From: Pisolithus tinctorius
Lineage: Eukaryota; Basidiomycota; Agaricomycetes; Boletales; Pisolithaceae
DNA: 64,000 nucleotides
NCBI GenBank assembly: GCA_024663395.1
Contig: JANFAH010000054.1
Span: 186,001-250,000, forward strand
Direction of reading: 5' to 3'
Part shown: positions 12,166-22,278 of the stretch, piece after piece
How positions within the stretch are numbered: position 1 is the stretch's first letter
Layout: every line of letters starts with the position of its first letter
The notes under the pieces: model-generated
Told to the model about the DNA's origin: nothing
Database searches by the model: none
Seen by the model: the letters and a program-made list of their open reading frames with translations, nothing else
Position numbers and translations under genes: made by a program

Positions 12166-13207
12166 CTAAAGCTCTTCTACAGCTACGGACTCGTCCTCCA
12201 CCGTCGGTCGAGGGCTTAGAATCCCCCCGAGAGCCCACGACCCAACAAGGATACCGAGTAAGGCATACAGTCCCGTCACCTCTTCACGGCTCAACGATCG
12301 TGTCTGGATGGGCGGCTCAACTACAGTGGTATCCGCCACGGGGCGCAACCGGATGGTGGTTGGAATGCCCAGATCGGCGAAAACCTCCTGCAGGTTACCT
12401 GATTTGATGACGATAACCTTATCTGCGACATCAGCGACGGACTGGACTGTGTCAGCTTCCGAGTGCTTTTCGAGAAGGTAAGTCGGTCCACCATCATGGT
12501 GGGTTGCGGCGCCACCAACGACGTGAAGTTTCGGGGGTTCGGGTTCAGATTCGGTGACCGTTGAGTTGAGTTTGGCTGAATCCCAGAAATCGGGAAGGTA
12601 GGGCTAGGGCGTATTCGGTCAGAGATCAAATCATGATAGGAACGAGGTAACACGACGCCGAAACCCGGCAGACTGGCGGCCTGCACTCGACGAGCGGTAA
12701 TGCAGATACCAACAGAAGATACTCACGACTTGTGCGGATGATGGAGGGGTGGGGCGGGCTGAATCTGGCATTTTGAAAGCGAAGAATTCTGCTGACACGG
12801 ACGGTTTCTGTTGTTCGGAGGACGGGGCTGCTTGGGGAGGGGGAGGGGATGCTGGGTCTGACGCTGGTGTTGCGCGGGACGACACCTTCCGTGATGCCCC
12901 GGGAACGTCACGGCCCGGCGAAGAGGGATTTTGTGGAGGTGGGGCTGCTCTGATTTCTTCGTATTCTTGTAAGCGTGCGATGAGAGTAGGCTTGTTGCCC
13001 TTCCTGTGGATGAGACTTAGCGGCGGAATAATAATCCGAGAGGGGGAGGGAGAAGACGCACGTCGAGAGACCGCGCAGTTTGGCCTCCTTGCGAAGGGCT
13101 ACGACGGTTTCGTTCTCCCATGTGCGGGACAGTAAGACGGTGGAGACAAACGTCCTCTGCAACGACAGTCGCCGGGTCGCTGGCTGCAGAACCGAGCGCA
13201 GCAACAT
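12166..13207 (-). CDS. Mitochondrial SAP-domain protein with C-terminal membrane segment (Aim34-like)
   Basis: Three exons, 13062-13207, 12727-13003, 12166-12603; 286 residues. MLLRSVLQPATRRLSLQRTF is a typical Arg-rich mitochondrial presequence. Residues about 37-70 form a SAP motif: ENETVVALRKEAKLRGLS, then KGNKPTLIARLQEYEE, across the first intron. A Pro/Ala/Ser-rich linker follows, then a segment PYLPDFWDSAK. A C-terminal hydrophobic helix (VTGLYALLGILVGSWALGGIL) precedes an acidic tail. Yeast Aim34 also combines a mitochondrial location with a SAP domain, which is the basis for the comparison; the exact function is unknown. SAP domains usually bind nucleic acid, so a role at mitochondrial nucleoids is an inference only. 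Confidence 0.7.
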
Positions 13208-13560
13208 GTTCAAGGTCGACGCCCGAGGTCAACTTGGTGGTGTCGTCAGTGAGTTGCCACGTGGAGATTACAGATCTGACAGTCCATCCCAGTAGTGACT
13301 AGTCCACGACAGACGACGACAACGACGGGTCAAGGGCTCACACATACTGCGGAGATAATCACTAATACAGGGCTCCAGAAAAGCCTAGTCTAAGATCCGG
13401 TCTTACAGCCCAAAAAAATCCAGCACCTGGGCGTCTGATCTCGTCGTGGGTTGGACTGCCTCGTGTTTATGTGGCTGACCTTTTTCAAGGCCGATGACTC
13501 CTCGCCATCTGTCATCCTCTCTCTTCATTCCCTTCCATCCAATTATTTACTCTCCCGGCC

Positions 13561-15458
13561 ATGCTCCTCTCGCCTGCGTATGTTTCATACGCTTGCCAAG
13601 CCTTTCTCTTCGCTCCTCTGACTTTCTCATGTTTCCTTGTAGATCAACAAGTGCCAGCTTACCCTCCCAGTCATTCTGGGGTAAATTCAAGGGCAAAAAG
13701 AGCGACAAGGACAGCGAATACCGCGACAGGCAGTCACAAATGGCGCTCGCCAGACAACGCCTTCTTACCCTCGCCTACGACGATATGGAAACAGTCAGAG
13801 TTGTTAGTAGCCTTTTCCCTCTGCCCATCCACCCCAGCGCGTCTAAACCTTCGTGGCGTCTATCTAGCTCCCCCCGAGTTACAATGTCAGTAACCTGCTC
13901 CAGGTCCTGTCTCCCGTCCTGACCTTCCCCATATCTACTTAGGACTTGGAGGCCGTAGCCCGAGACTGGGCAAAACCACCCCCTGATGCTATCTTCAGTC
14001 TCCGAGTCCCCACCGAATTCGCATCGCTACATGCCTCCGTAAGTATCTCAGTTTGCCGCTGATAATCAACTCCCTGACGTCACGACACAGCGGCTGGTTT
14101 CAGGGCCATACATCTACGTGTGTGATTTGTGATTTCCATCTTCGAGAGTCGGACACTGATCCCACGTTGCTGTCGCGTGGTTCTGAAACACATGTAGCTG
14201 ACTGGCGAAGATTCTTATCAAATTGCGATAATGGGTGTACAGGGTCTAAGGGTGGAGATCGTCAGCGACGCTCCGCCACCGCCGGATGAACCTCCGTGAG
14301 TGCGCTCGCTTGACTCTTGGCCTTATGAGCGTACTGAGATGTCGTCCTCAGCACACCTCCGTGAGTGTGGTCGATCGCGTTTTCCTGTCTCTACTCATGC
14401 GTCACAACACAGCCCCCCGCCAGTCACAGAGATGCCGGCCACTTTTAATCTGGAACTCGTTCCAGGACAACAAATTGCCCTGGAAACAACAGTTGCCTCT
14501 GCGGACGATGTAGACATGGCCCGCATGGAGGACGGCACCGTGGTCGACGGCTTGTTCTGGGGAAAACTTGTGATCGTCCACGCGGACAACAACCATTCCG
14601 TCGACTTTACTGGGACTCGAATGAATAATCCAGATATCACCCCCGAGTTCATGTTCGACTCAAAAGTTATGAGCAAGCTGGCCAGCGCTTCACGCGCTTC
14701 CCCCGCCAAGTGTCACCTCGTCCTTCTCGCACCCGCTCAGCAATATTGTGATGTTATTCTTACTGTAAACCCACTCTGGAATCTTTCGATGGCGTGGCCC
14801 CCCGCCGAGAATGTAGGTGACCACAAACACAAGTACTTCCTGCGAGTGCATCCTGGTGGCGCATTGGAACATTTCGAAAGCGAAATGGTCGTGACGTCAT
14901 TATACTACGAGGCCCTGTAGGGGTTTTCTTTTGCTTTCCAGTCTTTCCTTTCGAAATTGACTCGGTCACTCTAGTCCGGACCCCGCGATGGTAGACCCCA
15001 ACGAGTTCATCGCCCCTCGAAACGGTTTCGCTATGCCTTTCCGCGATTTCATCACTCACCTAATGAATGTGTTGGATCAACTTGGAATGTCCCTGCATGC
15101 ACGAACTAACTTTATCAAGTATGCCCCCTTCACTCTTGACGTTGTCTAGGCTCTAACCCCCCTTTACAGTAACAATCTTCATGCATTCTCGGCTCACAGG
15201 AATATCGCTTACCGTTTCCTTTCTCCAACCAAGATCGCCAATGCCATCGACATCTCTGTGACCGCTGACCCTTGCGTCTTCACTCGTCTCTTCCTCATCT
15301 TCCGCGGCATCTCCGATGATGACATTGGATTGTTTGCGGGGGCGGGCGAAAAGGAGGCCAATACGCACAACTGGAGAGAGATCGTTGGATGGTCTGAGAA
15401 CTCGAAGGATACATCGTTGTTCCGCGTCCTGGAAACTTCGATCTGGGAAATCACTTGA
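13561..15458 (+). CDS. Conserved fungal protein of unknown function, ten exons
   Basis: Exons: 13561-13577, 13643-13802, 13868-13885, 13943-14038, 14091-14117, 14198-14295, 14352-14360, 14413-14916, 14975-15118, 15170-15458; 453 residues. The joined protein runs without interruption through LPPSYNDLEAVARDWAKPPP, RLVSGPYIY, LTGEDSYQIAIMGVQGLRVE, a long middle domain, and a C-terminal domain with GFAMPFRDFITHL and AHRNIAYRFLSPTKIANAID. No signal peptide or membrane helix is seen. I do not recognise the family. The even codon structure and consistent splice sites argue for a real, conserved gene. Two very small exons (18 and 9 nt) are notable; the 9-nt exon is optional as far as reading frame is concerned. 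Confidence 0.75.
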
Positions 15459-17542
15459 ACGATAAAAACTCCCATCATGCAGCTGGACTGCTAACTCATT
15501 TTCACGTTCTTCTTTCCTCGCTTGCTTCCACAGGTACGATACTCCACACCATGTTGGCTTTTTATATTCTTCTTTCACTGCGGTTCATACCTTAGACCAC
15601 CATCGAGGCGTATTGATATCAATGTTCTGCTTTCACTGTTGCGCTAGTTGATTTCTTCATTCATGCTCCTCCTTGCACCCTCCGTGTGTTGTGCAGAGTT
15701 GAAAAATAGTGTTTTCCCTAGCCGTTTCTCCGTTCTCTATCTTTTTCTCCCTTCCTCTCCTGACTGTATCCACCAGTGTTTTCGTTTTCCGTCTTGTGTC
15801 GACGAGTAGTAGGTACTGGAGTTCATATGCGCCTAAGGCTGTTTTTTTACACGAAATAAATGAGATGCTCTATGATTTGCAATGGCAGGCCACCGTCACG
15901 GGTGAATGCATGTTCGGTACACTTGCTCATAATGTACAATTGTTTCTTTCCCTCATTGAATTCTTTTGCGGTACCAGATGTCAGTTCCTGCTGGTCCGAC
16001 ATTATGCATTATGAGCGAGTGTATTGTATGTTGTGACTTCGGCATCCCCTGTCCAGATCTCGTGGCCTTGCCTTTGTCTTGCTCTCGGGTACTTGAACCT
16101 TGGGATTGTGGTAGATGCGGAGCTCGTAGGCAACTGCTAGCCCTGCGCCTGAGGTTGGAAATAGTGCTGCAAGAATGTCAAGTCCCAGCCAGAAGGTGGT
16201 CTTCACTGCGCTGCAGCAAGGCATGACGCGAACTGGAACGCGACCACTCTGATGGCGCGAGACAGAAGGGGTGTATCTCAGCAGATTTTTTTTTCTTCGA
16301 TGTTGTCGACCGTATAGTGATGAACAACCATACACCATCGTGTCGCAAAAGAGCGGCCAGCGTATGGTCGCCTGTGTTGACAGTATTTCGTGTCAAGATT
16401 TCCGGTGAAGAGCAAGTCCGCGGCCCAGGCAGGTCCGGAGGTGTAGCAGACTGGTTCATTGACGCTGCGAGTCGCTCGGGTCGGCGCAACTAAATGGAGC
16501 CGCTAGAGACAACAAAGTAATGAGAAACCATCAGATGGAACTCTCCAGAGATAAATGCTGAGATGTTAAGGATGTCAGCGAAATTGGGACAAGTCGACAG
16601 AGCTAGGCAAAAAAAAAAGCTAGTGCGCTACGGGTTTCGACATGAACGCCGCCAACTATATGGCCTTACGGTTTTGTGTCGTGCAAAGTTGAGACCAAAC
16701 CTTCAGATTCAAGATTTGCGCCAAGCGTATGCAGCAACGTAACAGGCCCTCGATCCATCCCCTCAGAGCTGCGGTCGTCGGATCCGCATGCTCAAGATAC
16801 GCCATAGGACTGGGCAGGGTCAGGTTTCCGTCGCTCATTACCAGACCTGAAAAAGTCTAGAAGATTGGTTACCGTACCTGTTCATATGGAGGCAGAGTCC
16901 TTTCCCGAGCCGATCGCCGATGAGCAAGTAGCCTAGGACGGGGTCCTGGGACGTGTTTTGTTAATTGTCTCCGCGCATCGCGCGAATAATTCCAATGGAG
17001 CCAACTGGATGGTCAAACGGTCACCGGTTACTCTTTGGCAGCCGTGGCAGAGCGCCCGGGATAAGCGTACCGCATGCGGTCTGCTAGAGAAAAACACATT
17101 AGCAAGAGCTCATTGATACCGAGGTGAATCGATGCATACCAATACTTGAGGCATCGTGATGGACCGTGGCGAAGACAGATGAATCGACGACGGATGGATC
17201 ATAACGACAGGCCCCACCACAGAATTAGTTTACCCATGCAAGTATCCAATGAACATCGACTGAGGCATTTTAGAACGAAGATGCAGAAGAGAATCCTAAA
17301 GTCCTATTCGAATAGTCATAAACACTTCTCTACAAGTAACGCATCTATTTACATACCGTTGTACATGAGCGTCGCGTTAATATATGCATTAAGGGCAAAG
17401 TCATAGGAAGAAGTGCGAGTGGTGTGTAGTCGATAGTCTATATACAGAATGCCGAGCACGGTCCAAGAAATGATGATGATGATGCAGGGTCTTGTGCACG
17501 ACATTGTCAAAGCTAAGCCAGCTCCAAAATCTAGGATGAATG
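15459..17542. other. Gene-poor interval, no supported gene
   Basis: Only short frames without motifs or coherent splice patterns occur. The left ~200 bp is presumably 3' UTR of the ten-exon gene and the right end is 3' flank of adenylate kinase copy A. I see no tRNA, tandem repeat or recognisable transposon. Confidence 0.5.
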
Positions 17543-18643
17543 CTAAAGCGACGATCTAACTTGCATCTGTCCCGGCAATCGTGCGCGGGTCGGTGGACGT
17601 TCACGAACTGTAAGGAAGGATTCACGAACGACACTGTCGAGCGTGGGCCACAACAGGTTTACATCGCCATCCAAGTTTAGCAAACGAGTGGCATGGGGTG
17701 AGCGGGATGCGTAGTAGTAGAGCAGTGGCGACGTTTGCGCATAATAGTGGTCTAACCGTCGAGAAAATATCTCCTGTTGTCACAAACGCACGTGAGCATC
17801 GTCCACGTTCGAATGGAAATTACACTTCTACGCACGGGAGTGTCATCGGGCCGCTTTGTTAAGGGTTCTCCTGTCACGTCATCAAATCCTGGAACTTTGG
17901 GAGGTTTGTATGATGTACTATAAACGCGGCCGGAAGGGATGTGAACCCATCGATCGGCTATCCAGTCCAGAATGACGTCGTCCCGGATATCGACATTTAC
18001 GACGAGGCTGACTGGGAGATTGCGTTTTCTGCGAATTCATGGTTCAGCATCGTGTTAGGAATTAGATTGCTATAGATTTGCTCACCCCAAGTAGTTATCT
18101 AGAAGTCTGCCTTGACGTTGCGTTCGAGGGAAGCCATCGAGAATCCAATTCTGCGGTGGCAAGTGAGTTTCTTTGGTCGCGTGGCAAGTTGGTTCACAAC
18201 GTGCCTTGTTTCTGAGTGTGTCGAGTTCCTGCGCGACGAGATCGAGCACGAGCTCATCGGGTAGGAGGCCACCTCTTGCGACTATCTCTTCTGCCTCCTT
18301 TCCGATATCGGTCCTGATCAACGTATCAACAACCGCATTATCTATGATAAGCATTGCAGATCCCCCACCTTTCCAATATGTGTTTGCGGAGAAGATCGCC
18401 AGTAGAAACAGAATATATATCGTATTTGTCGGTCAGTTTCGAAGCGAGTGTACCTTTGCCAGCACAAGGCTTTCCAAAAATCAGCATTCGCAAAGAGGGG
18501 TTGGCGTCTCTTGGTGTCCCTTCCGCTCCAGGGAGGTTCATGTAAATTGGCAGTGTCTGCGTAGTTCCCGCCACATTGCTCACCGACCGCACCCAGGTGC
18601 GGCAGCGATGTCGCGCAACAGACTTGACGAGGGAGAAAGACAT
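17543..18643 (-). CDS. Adenylate kinase, tandem copy A (mitochondrial type, altered P-loop)
   Basis: Five exons: 18369-18643, 18205-18313, 18086-18150, 17836-18028, 17543-17773; 290 residues. An Arg-rich N-terminal extension suggests mitochondrial import. Adenylate kinase motifs follow: P-loop GKPCAGKGTLASK, STGDLLR, GLLPDEL, WILDGFPRT, LID region DRWVHIPSGRVY and GEPLTKRPDD, and a C-terminal helix. The enzyme would balance NTP/AMP and NDP pools; the long LID and RVY context resemble GTP:AMP phosphotransferase (AK3/Adk2 type). The P-loop has Cys where the family and copy B have Gly. The second intron begins with GC (AAG/GCACGT); copy B has GT there. The three internal exons have exactly the same lengths as in copy B (109, 65, 193 nt). 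Confidence 0.83.
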
Positions 18644-19273
18644 CGTGTGGGAGGGAGGTATAGAATTAAAGGAGTCGCAAAATATAGGGTGAAGAGGGGC
18701 CGGGCGAGTTATTTATGTAAAGCGTTTTTAAAATCGAGAACGACCTTCGCGAAATGAGGGTGTTTCAAGGTGGTGCGGCTAACGCATGTCTATGTGGAAT
18801 GATACCAAAACGACGCAAAAGGCGGGCGGCCCAGCGGATGAATTGCGACTGCCCACTCGGTGGTTGTGGCAGAGCCACCTGGTCAAAGACCGCTTCTTTT
18901 AGTTCCGTCAGGGTATAAACGCACAAGGTTTCCGCCCGTCGATGAGCTCCTTCGAGAATAACACTGCGGTCGAGTCGTGCCAGAGTGTCAACGTTCAACA
19001 AACGTGTGCACTGGATCCCCGGGTCTTGTAAGATCCTGAGACCAAATGCTCCACAGTACCACATAACAGGCTGTGCCTCAAGCTCAAGGTTTGCTCGCTT
19101 GGGCAAGTCCGTTAACGCTCATTGTTGTACTTTATATATTAGCTTGATGGAACGTATGTTGTACAAGTACAGGTCCAGGCATCAAATCAAACAATGGTGG
19201 CTAACAATAGTCAGAACACAGAGTTGTTGAAGGACATAGCCACCAATCCGGAGGTTCACCCTCTACCAGTCGT
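18644..19273. other. Interval between the adenylate kinase copies
   Basis: The stretch contains the promoter of copy A and the 3' flank of copy B. A 342-nt open frame on the minus strand (18765-19106) has no early ATG, no recognised motif and no splice partner. It could be a remnant of sequence duplicated along with the kinase genes, but nothing proves it. Confidence 0.4.
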
Positions 19274-20394
19274 TCACACCTTCGTTGACCAAGCTTCCTC
19301 CCCCGTCATGAATGTGTCACCGAGACTGTGTTGTCTCCGGGCTGCGGCACGCTCCCGAAGGTTCGGAAAAGAAGAGTGAACAACTGCCTCGAGCTTCGGC
19401 CAAATCTCATCGGAGGTCTTGCCCTGTAAAGTAACCATCCGTGTGGACACGGGTTTTGAAGCGTAGTACGAGATCAATGGGGACGTCGACTCATGGAATT
19501 GTTTCAGACGACGCGCGAAAATTTCCTGCAGAACCGGGTTAGTGATTTACCGTGTACATCGCCAGGCGCACTCACGGGATTATCGTCTGGCCTCTTTGTG
19601 AGAGGTTCGCCCGTCTCGTCATCGAATCCATCAACTTTCGGACGATTATACGACATATTGTATACACGCCCAGATGGTAGGTGCACCCATCTATCTGATA
19701 TCCTGCTCAGGATAACCTCGTCAGCGACGTCAAGGTTTATCACCAAGCTCAATGGGGTATTTTGTGCCCTGTAATGGCTCTGGTCAAACTACACGTCAAC
19801 TTCTGTCTCACTGAAGCCACGCACTGTAAATGGGTATCCAGAAGCTTCCCTTGGTTGAGAGTTCGAGGAAAACCATCTAGTATCCAGTGCTACGAGGAAC
19901 GTTATTCGGGCACAAATCATTGCGAGGATTCACGTCAAGTACCAACCCTGTTACGCAGTGCGTCGAGCTTGCTGGTGACCACCTGGAGCATAATCTCATC
20001 AGGGACTAAACCGCCTTGTGCAACAATGCTTTCTGCTTGCCGCCCTACAGCTGTCCTGGATGTCTCACCTATCAAGGAACTTGTTGCATGGCACACGCAA
20101 GACCATAGCTCACCTCTCGGCTATATGTTGACGGAGAAGGTCGCCGGTGGACAGAGACATTACATCGTACTTCTTCACGAGTCTCGACGATAGAGTCCCC
20201 TTGCCTGAGCCAGGCTTCCCAAACATAACCATGCGTAGCACCTTGGCTTCATGATCGCTTCCTAGGCCTGTCCTGTGGAGAGAGAACGGCAGTGCCTTGG
20301 CTGCTGAAGCGGTGTGGGCTATGGATCGTAGAGCTCTCTGGGACGTCGAATCAACAAGTCCTATGCATGGGAGAGCAGAAAGGAGGATGGGCAT
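19274..20394 (-). CDS. Adenylate kinase, tandem copy B (mitochondrial type)
   Basis: Five exons: 20114-20394, 19947-20055, 19825-19889, 19576-19768, 19274-19525; 299 residues. After a presequence-like N terminus come the standard P-loop GKPGSGKGTLSSR, STGDLLRQH, GLVPDEI, WILDGFPRT, DRWVHLPSGRVYNM, GEPLTKRPDD and the terminal EIFARRLKQFHESTSPLISY. All catalytic landmarks of an NMP kinase with long LID are present, so this is probably the functional housekeeping copy (Adk2/AK3 type, mitochondrial matrix). Every intron position and phase matches copy A, showing a tandem duplication after intron gain. The C-terminal ~20 residues (RERAAARRQHSLGDTF...) differ from copy A. Confidence 0.87.
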
Positions 20395-20542
20395 AAGTGG
20401 TCGTTAGGAGGAGGACCTGGCTAGAGAGCAGGTGGTGTCTTAAATCCGCAACTGCCCACCTACATAAATGTGTTAGCGAGTAATCATGCGATGTTTGACA
20501 AATTAGTTGAAAGATAAGCGCTAAGCGCCATTAGTCACTGAC

Positions 20543-20959
20543 TCACTCGGGTCTAGTCCAACTTGAAGGTCGGAGGTGGTGATGTCGACGAATGTGCCTG
20601 AGGAGTCTGAGTGTGGGGTGGAGTGACGGCGAGTGTAGCCCTATTTGACAGACCACGAACGTTTTGAAATTCACTGCAACGTCACAGGGACCTGATTTAA
20701 TGTTGAAGATTGGGAAGAGACGAACATGGTTCGAATCTAAACCACCGTGGTACATGTATACTTCAACTTGGCCGCCCGTTCCTCGACTTGCGAAAGGGTA
20801 ACCTGGCTCCATGACTTGCAGCCTTCTGCAAGAATGTTGTTCTGACTCTATCCGCATTATGGTAAATGGCTGATGTCCCGCCTCCAGAATATCAGTATCT
20901 GACAGATTCCTTGGAAATATCGCCATCGGGTTGGCCATGTGATACATGATCTCAGGCAT
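20543..20959 (-). CDS. Small unknown protein
   Basis: An open frame of 138 codons from the first ATG (MPEIMYHMANPMAIFPRN), containing GYPFASRGTGGQVEVYMYHG and HVRLFPIFNIKSGPCD. The composition looks like real protein and the frame stays open upstream to a possible acceptor near 21030, so an upstream exon may exist. The last ~40 residues are Arg/His-rich and may instead be an unspliced intron. I do not recognise a family. Confidence 0.4.
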   Translation of the reverse strand: MPEIMYHMANPMAIFPRNLSDTDILEAGHQPFTIMRIESEQHSCRRLQVMEPGYPFASRGTGGQVEVYMYHGGLDSNHVRLFPIFNIKSGPCDVAVNFKTFVVCQIGLHSPSLHPTLRLLRHIRRHHHLRPSSWTRPE

Positions 20960-21226
20960 AGATCCCGGGCCCCTCGTGATCAACTGCAGTCCCGGTTCAA
21001 CCGTTCCTGATTCCTGGGCGTTGAAGTGACCAGTTGAGGTACGGGCTCTTCAGTTTCATCTACATACCTAACCCGAATGTGCGTTGCGGCTACTCACCGG
21101 ACCCCGTCGCTGCGGCTGCCAGCCAACTGGCGCTGTAGTGGAATATAAATATCGCCAGTTGCGGAACGTATTTAGGCGTGGATGTCTGAGCAGTGAGCAG
21201 ACAGAGCCCCGATTTCTCTGCACGAG

Positions 21227-21864
21227 ATGAAATTATCTGCAACTGCACTCTTCCTTGGCCTGGTCTCCGCCGTTCTTGGCCAGGAAACGCTCACGATCAA
21301 CACTCCGTATGTGTATCTGATATTCGGTCTTTACCCTTTTATTTGACCTCCCACGTAGGTCTGCCGCTTATTATTGCGAGCCATTGCTCATTACATGGGC
21401 AGGAGGCGTAGGTGAGTATGCCCTCAGAGCATTTCCTTTGCAGTTTGTTGACAATCTACATTAGGACCCTTCTCCTTGGTGCGTACTCGACTCTCAAATT
21501 TCAGGTTTCCATCACGGAATTCATATACCGTACATCACTTATAGGGGTAAGCCTTGATGCATTGACGCATGACATTTTCCTCTGCATGACACAGCCTACG
21601 CAGATATCTTATCGCGGGAACTACCCCGATCCCCGGTCATGAGTGGTTTGCAGCAGGGCTTACTGGCGATTCGTACGATTGGACTGTTTCCGTCTCTTAC
21701 TGCGAGTGCCCTCCTTTCATGCCATTGGTTGATGCTCACAGTCTACCAGACACCCCCATTGCCCTAGTAGTTCAAGACAGTACGGGTGCAGTTGCTGAGT
21801 CCGGAACTTTCTATGTGGATTACGGAAGTGGGGACCTTTTTTATATGATGTATAACTGGAGCTG
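21227..21864 (+). CDS. Secreted Ser/Thr-rich-family (KRE9/KNH-like domain) small protein
   Basis: MKLSATALFLGLVSAVLGQ is a clear signal peptide. The mature part begins with ETLTINTPSAAYYCEPLLI, then TWAGGVGPFSL, and later GTTPIPGHEWFAAGL, YDWTVSVS and VVQDSTGAVAESGTFYV, a pattern common to secreted cell-wall-associated proteins of mushrooms. Clear exons are 21227-21306, 21359-21411 and 21465-21478; the terminal exon starts at 21595 or 21604 and ends at the TGA at 21862-21864. The middle join works only if a 2-nt exon (21545-21546) is included; otherwise the gene is frameshifted. A further short intron near 21700 is possible. Probably about 135 residues if intact. Confidence 0.6.
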
Positions 21865-22278
21865 ATCCTGTTTATCAGCTTGCTCTTAAGCAACGCGAAC
21901 AGTCATACCGCAAGTCTCTAAGTAACTGAATCGGCAGAACTAAACTCCCTTCCGTAGCGAATAAATATTTTATTCAGATGGAAGCTCCGCAGCGACATTC
22001 GTTTCAATTCTCAGAAGGTCATCTACGTGTGAGGTCAGTATCGACGCAGCACAGATCGTAGAGACGAAATCAAAAAGACTCTGAATCGAAGCACGTGTGC
22101 GCCATAACCAACAACACGTGGTGTCCAGGCTCTGTCGCACCAGTCTCGCTTTGGTCATTCCCCTCACCTGGCAGCTCTCGAGTGACCAAACTGGCCTTTA
22201 TTTCAAAGTGCCAGCGTGAAGGCCTTCTTCGTTATCTCCACTGACTTCTAAACAGGGTGATTGTATCCCATTGTGAAC

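Noticed and set aside
17543..18643. Copy A adenylate kinase as a truncated pseudogene
   Set aside because: At first the frame seemed to end after KRPDD, but a GTGCGT donor and an acceptor at 17774 join to a full C-terminal exon (EIFSRRLDHYYAQTSPLLYY).
20728..20737. GGTTCGAATC resembling a tRNA B box
   Set aside because: No A box or cloverleaf can be drawn from the upstream 60 bases, and it lies within an open frame on the other strand.
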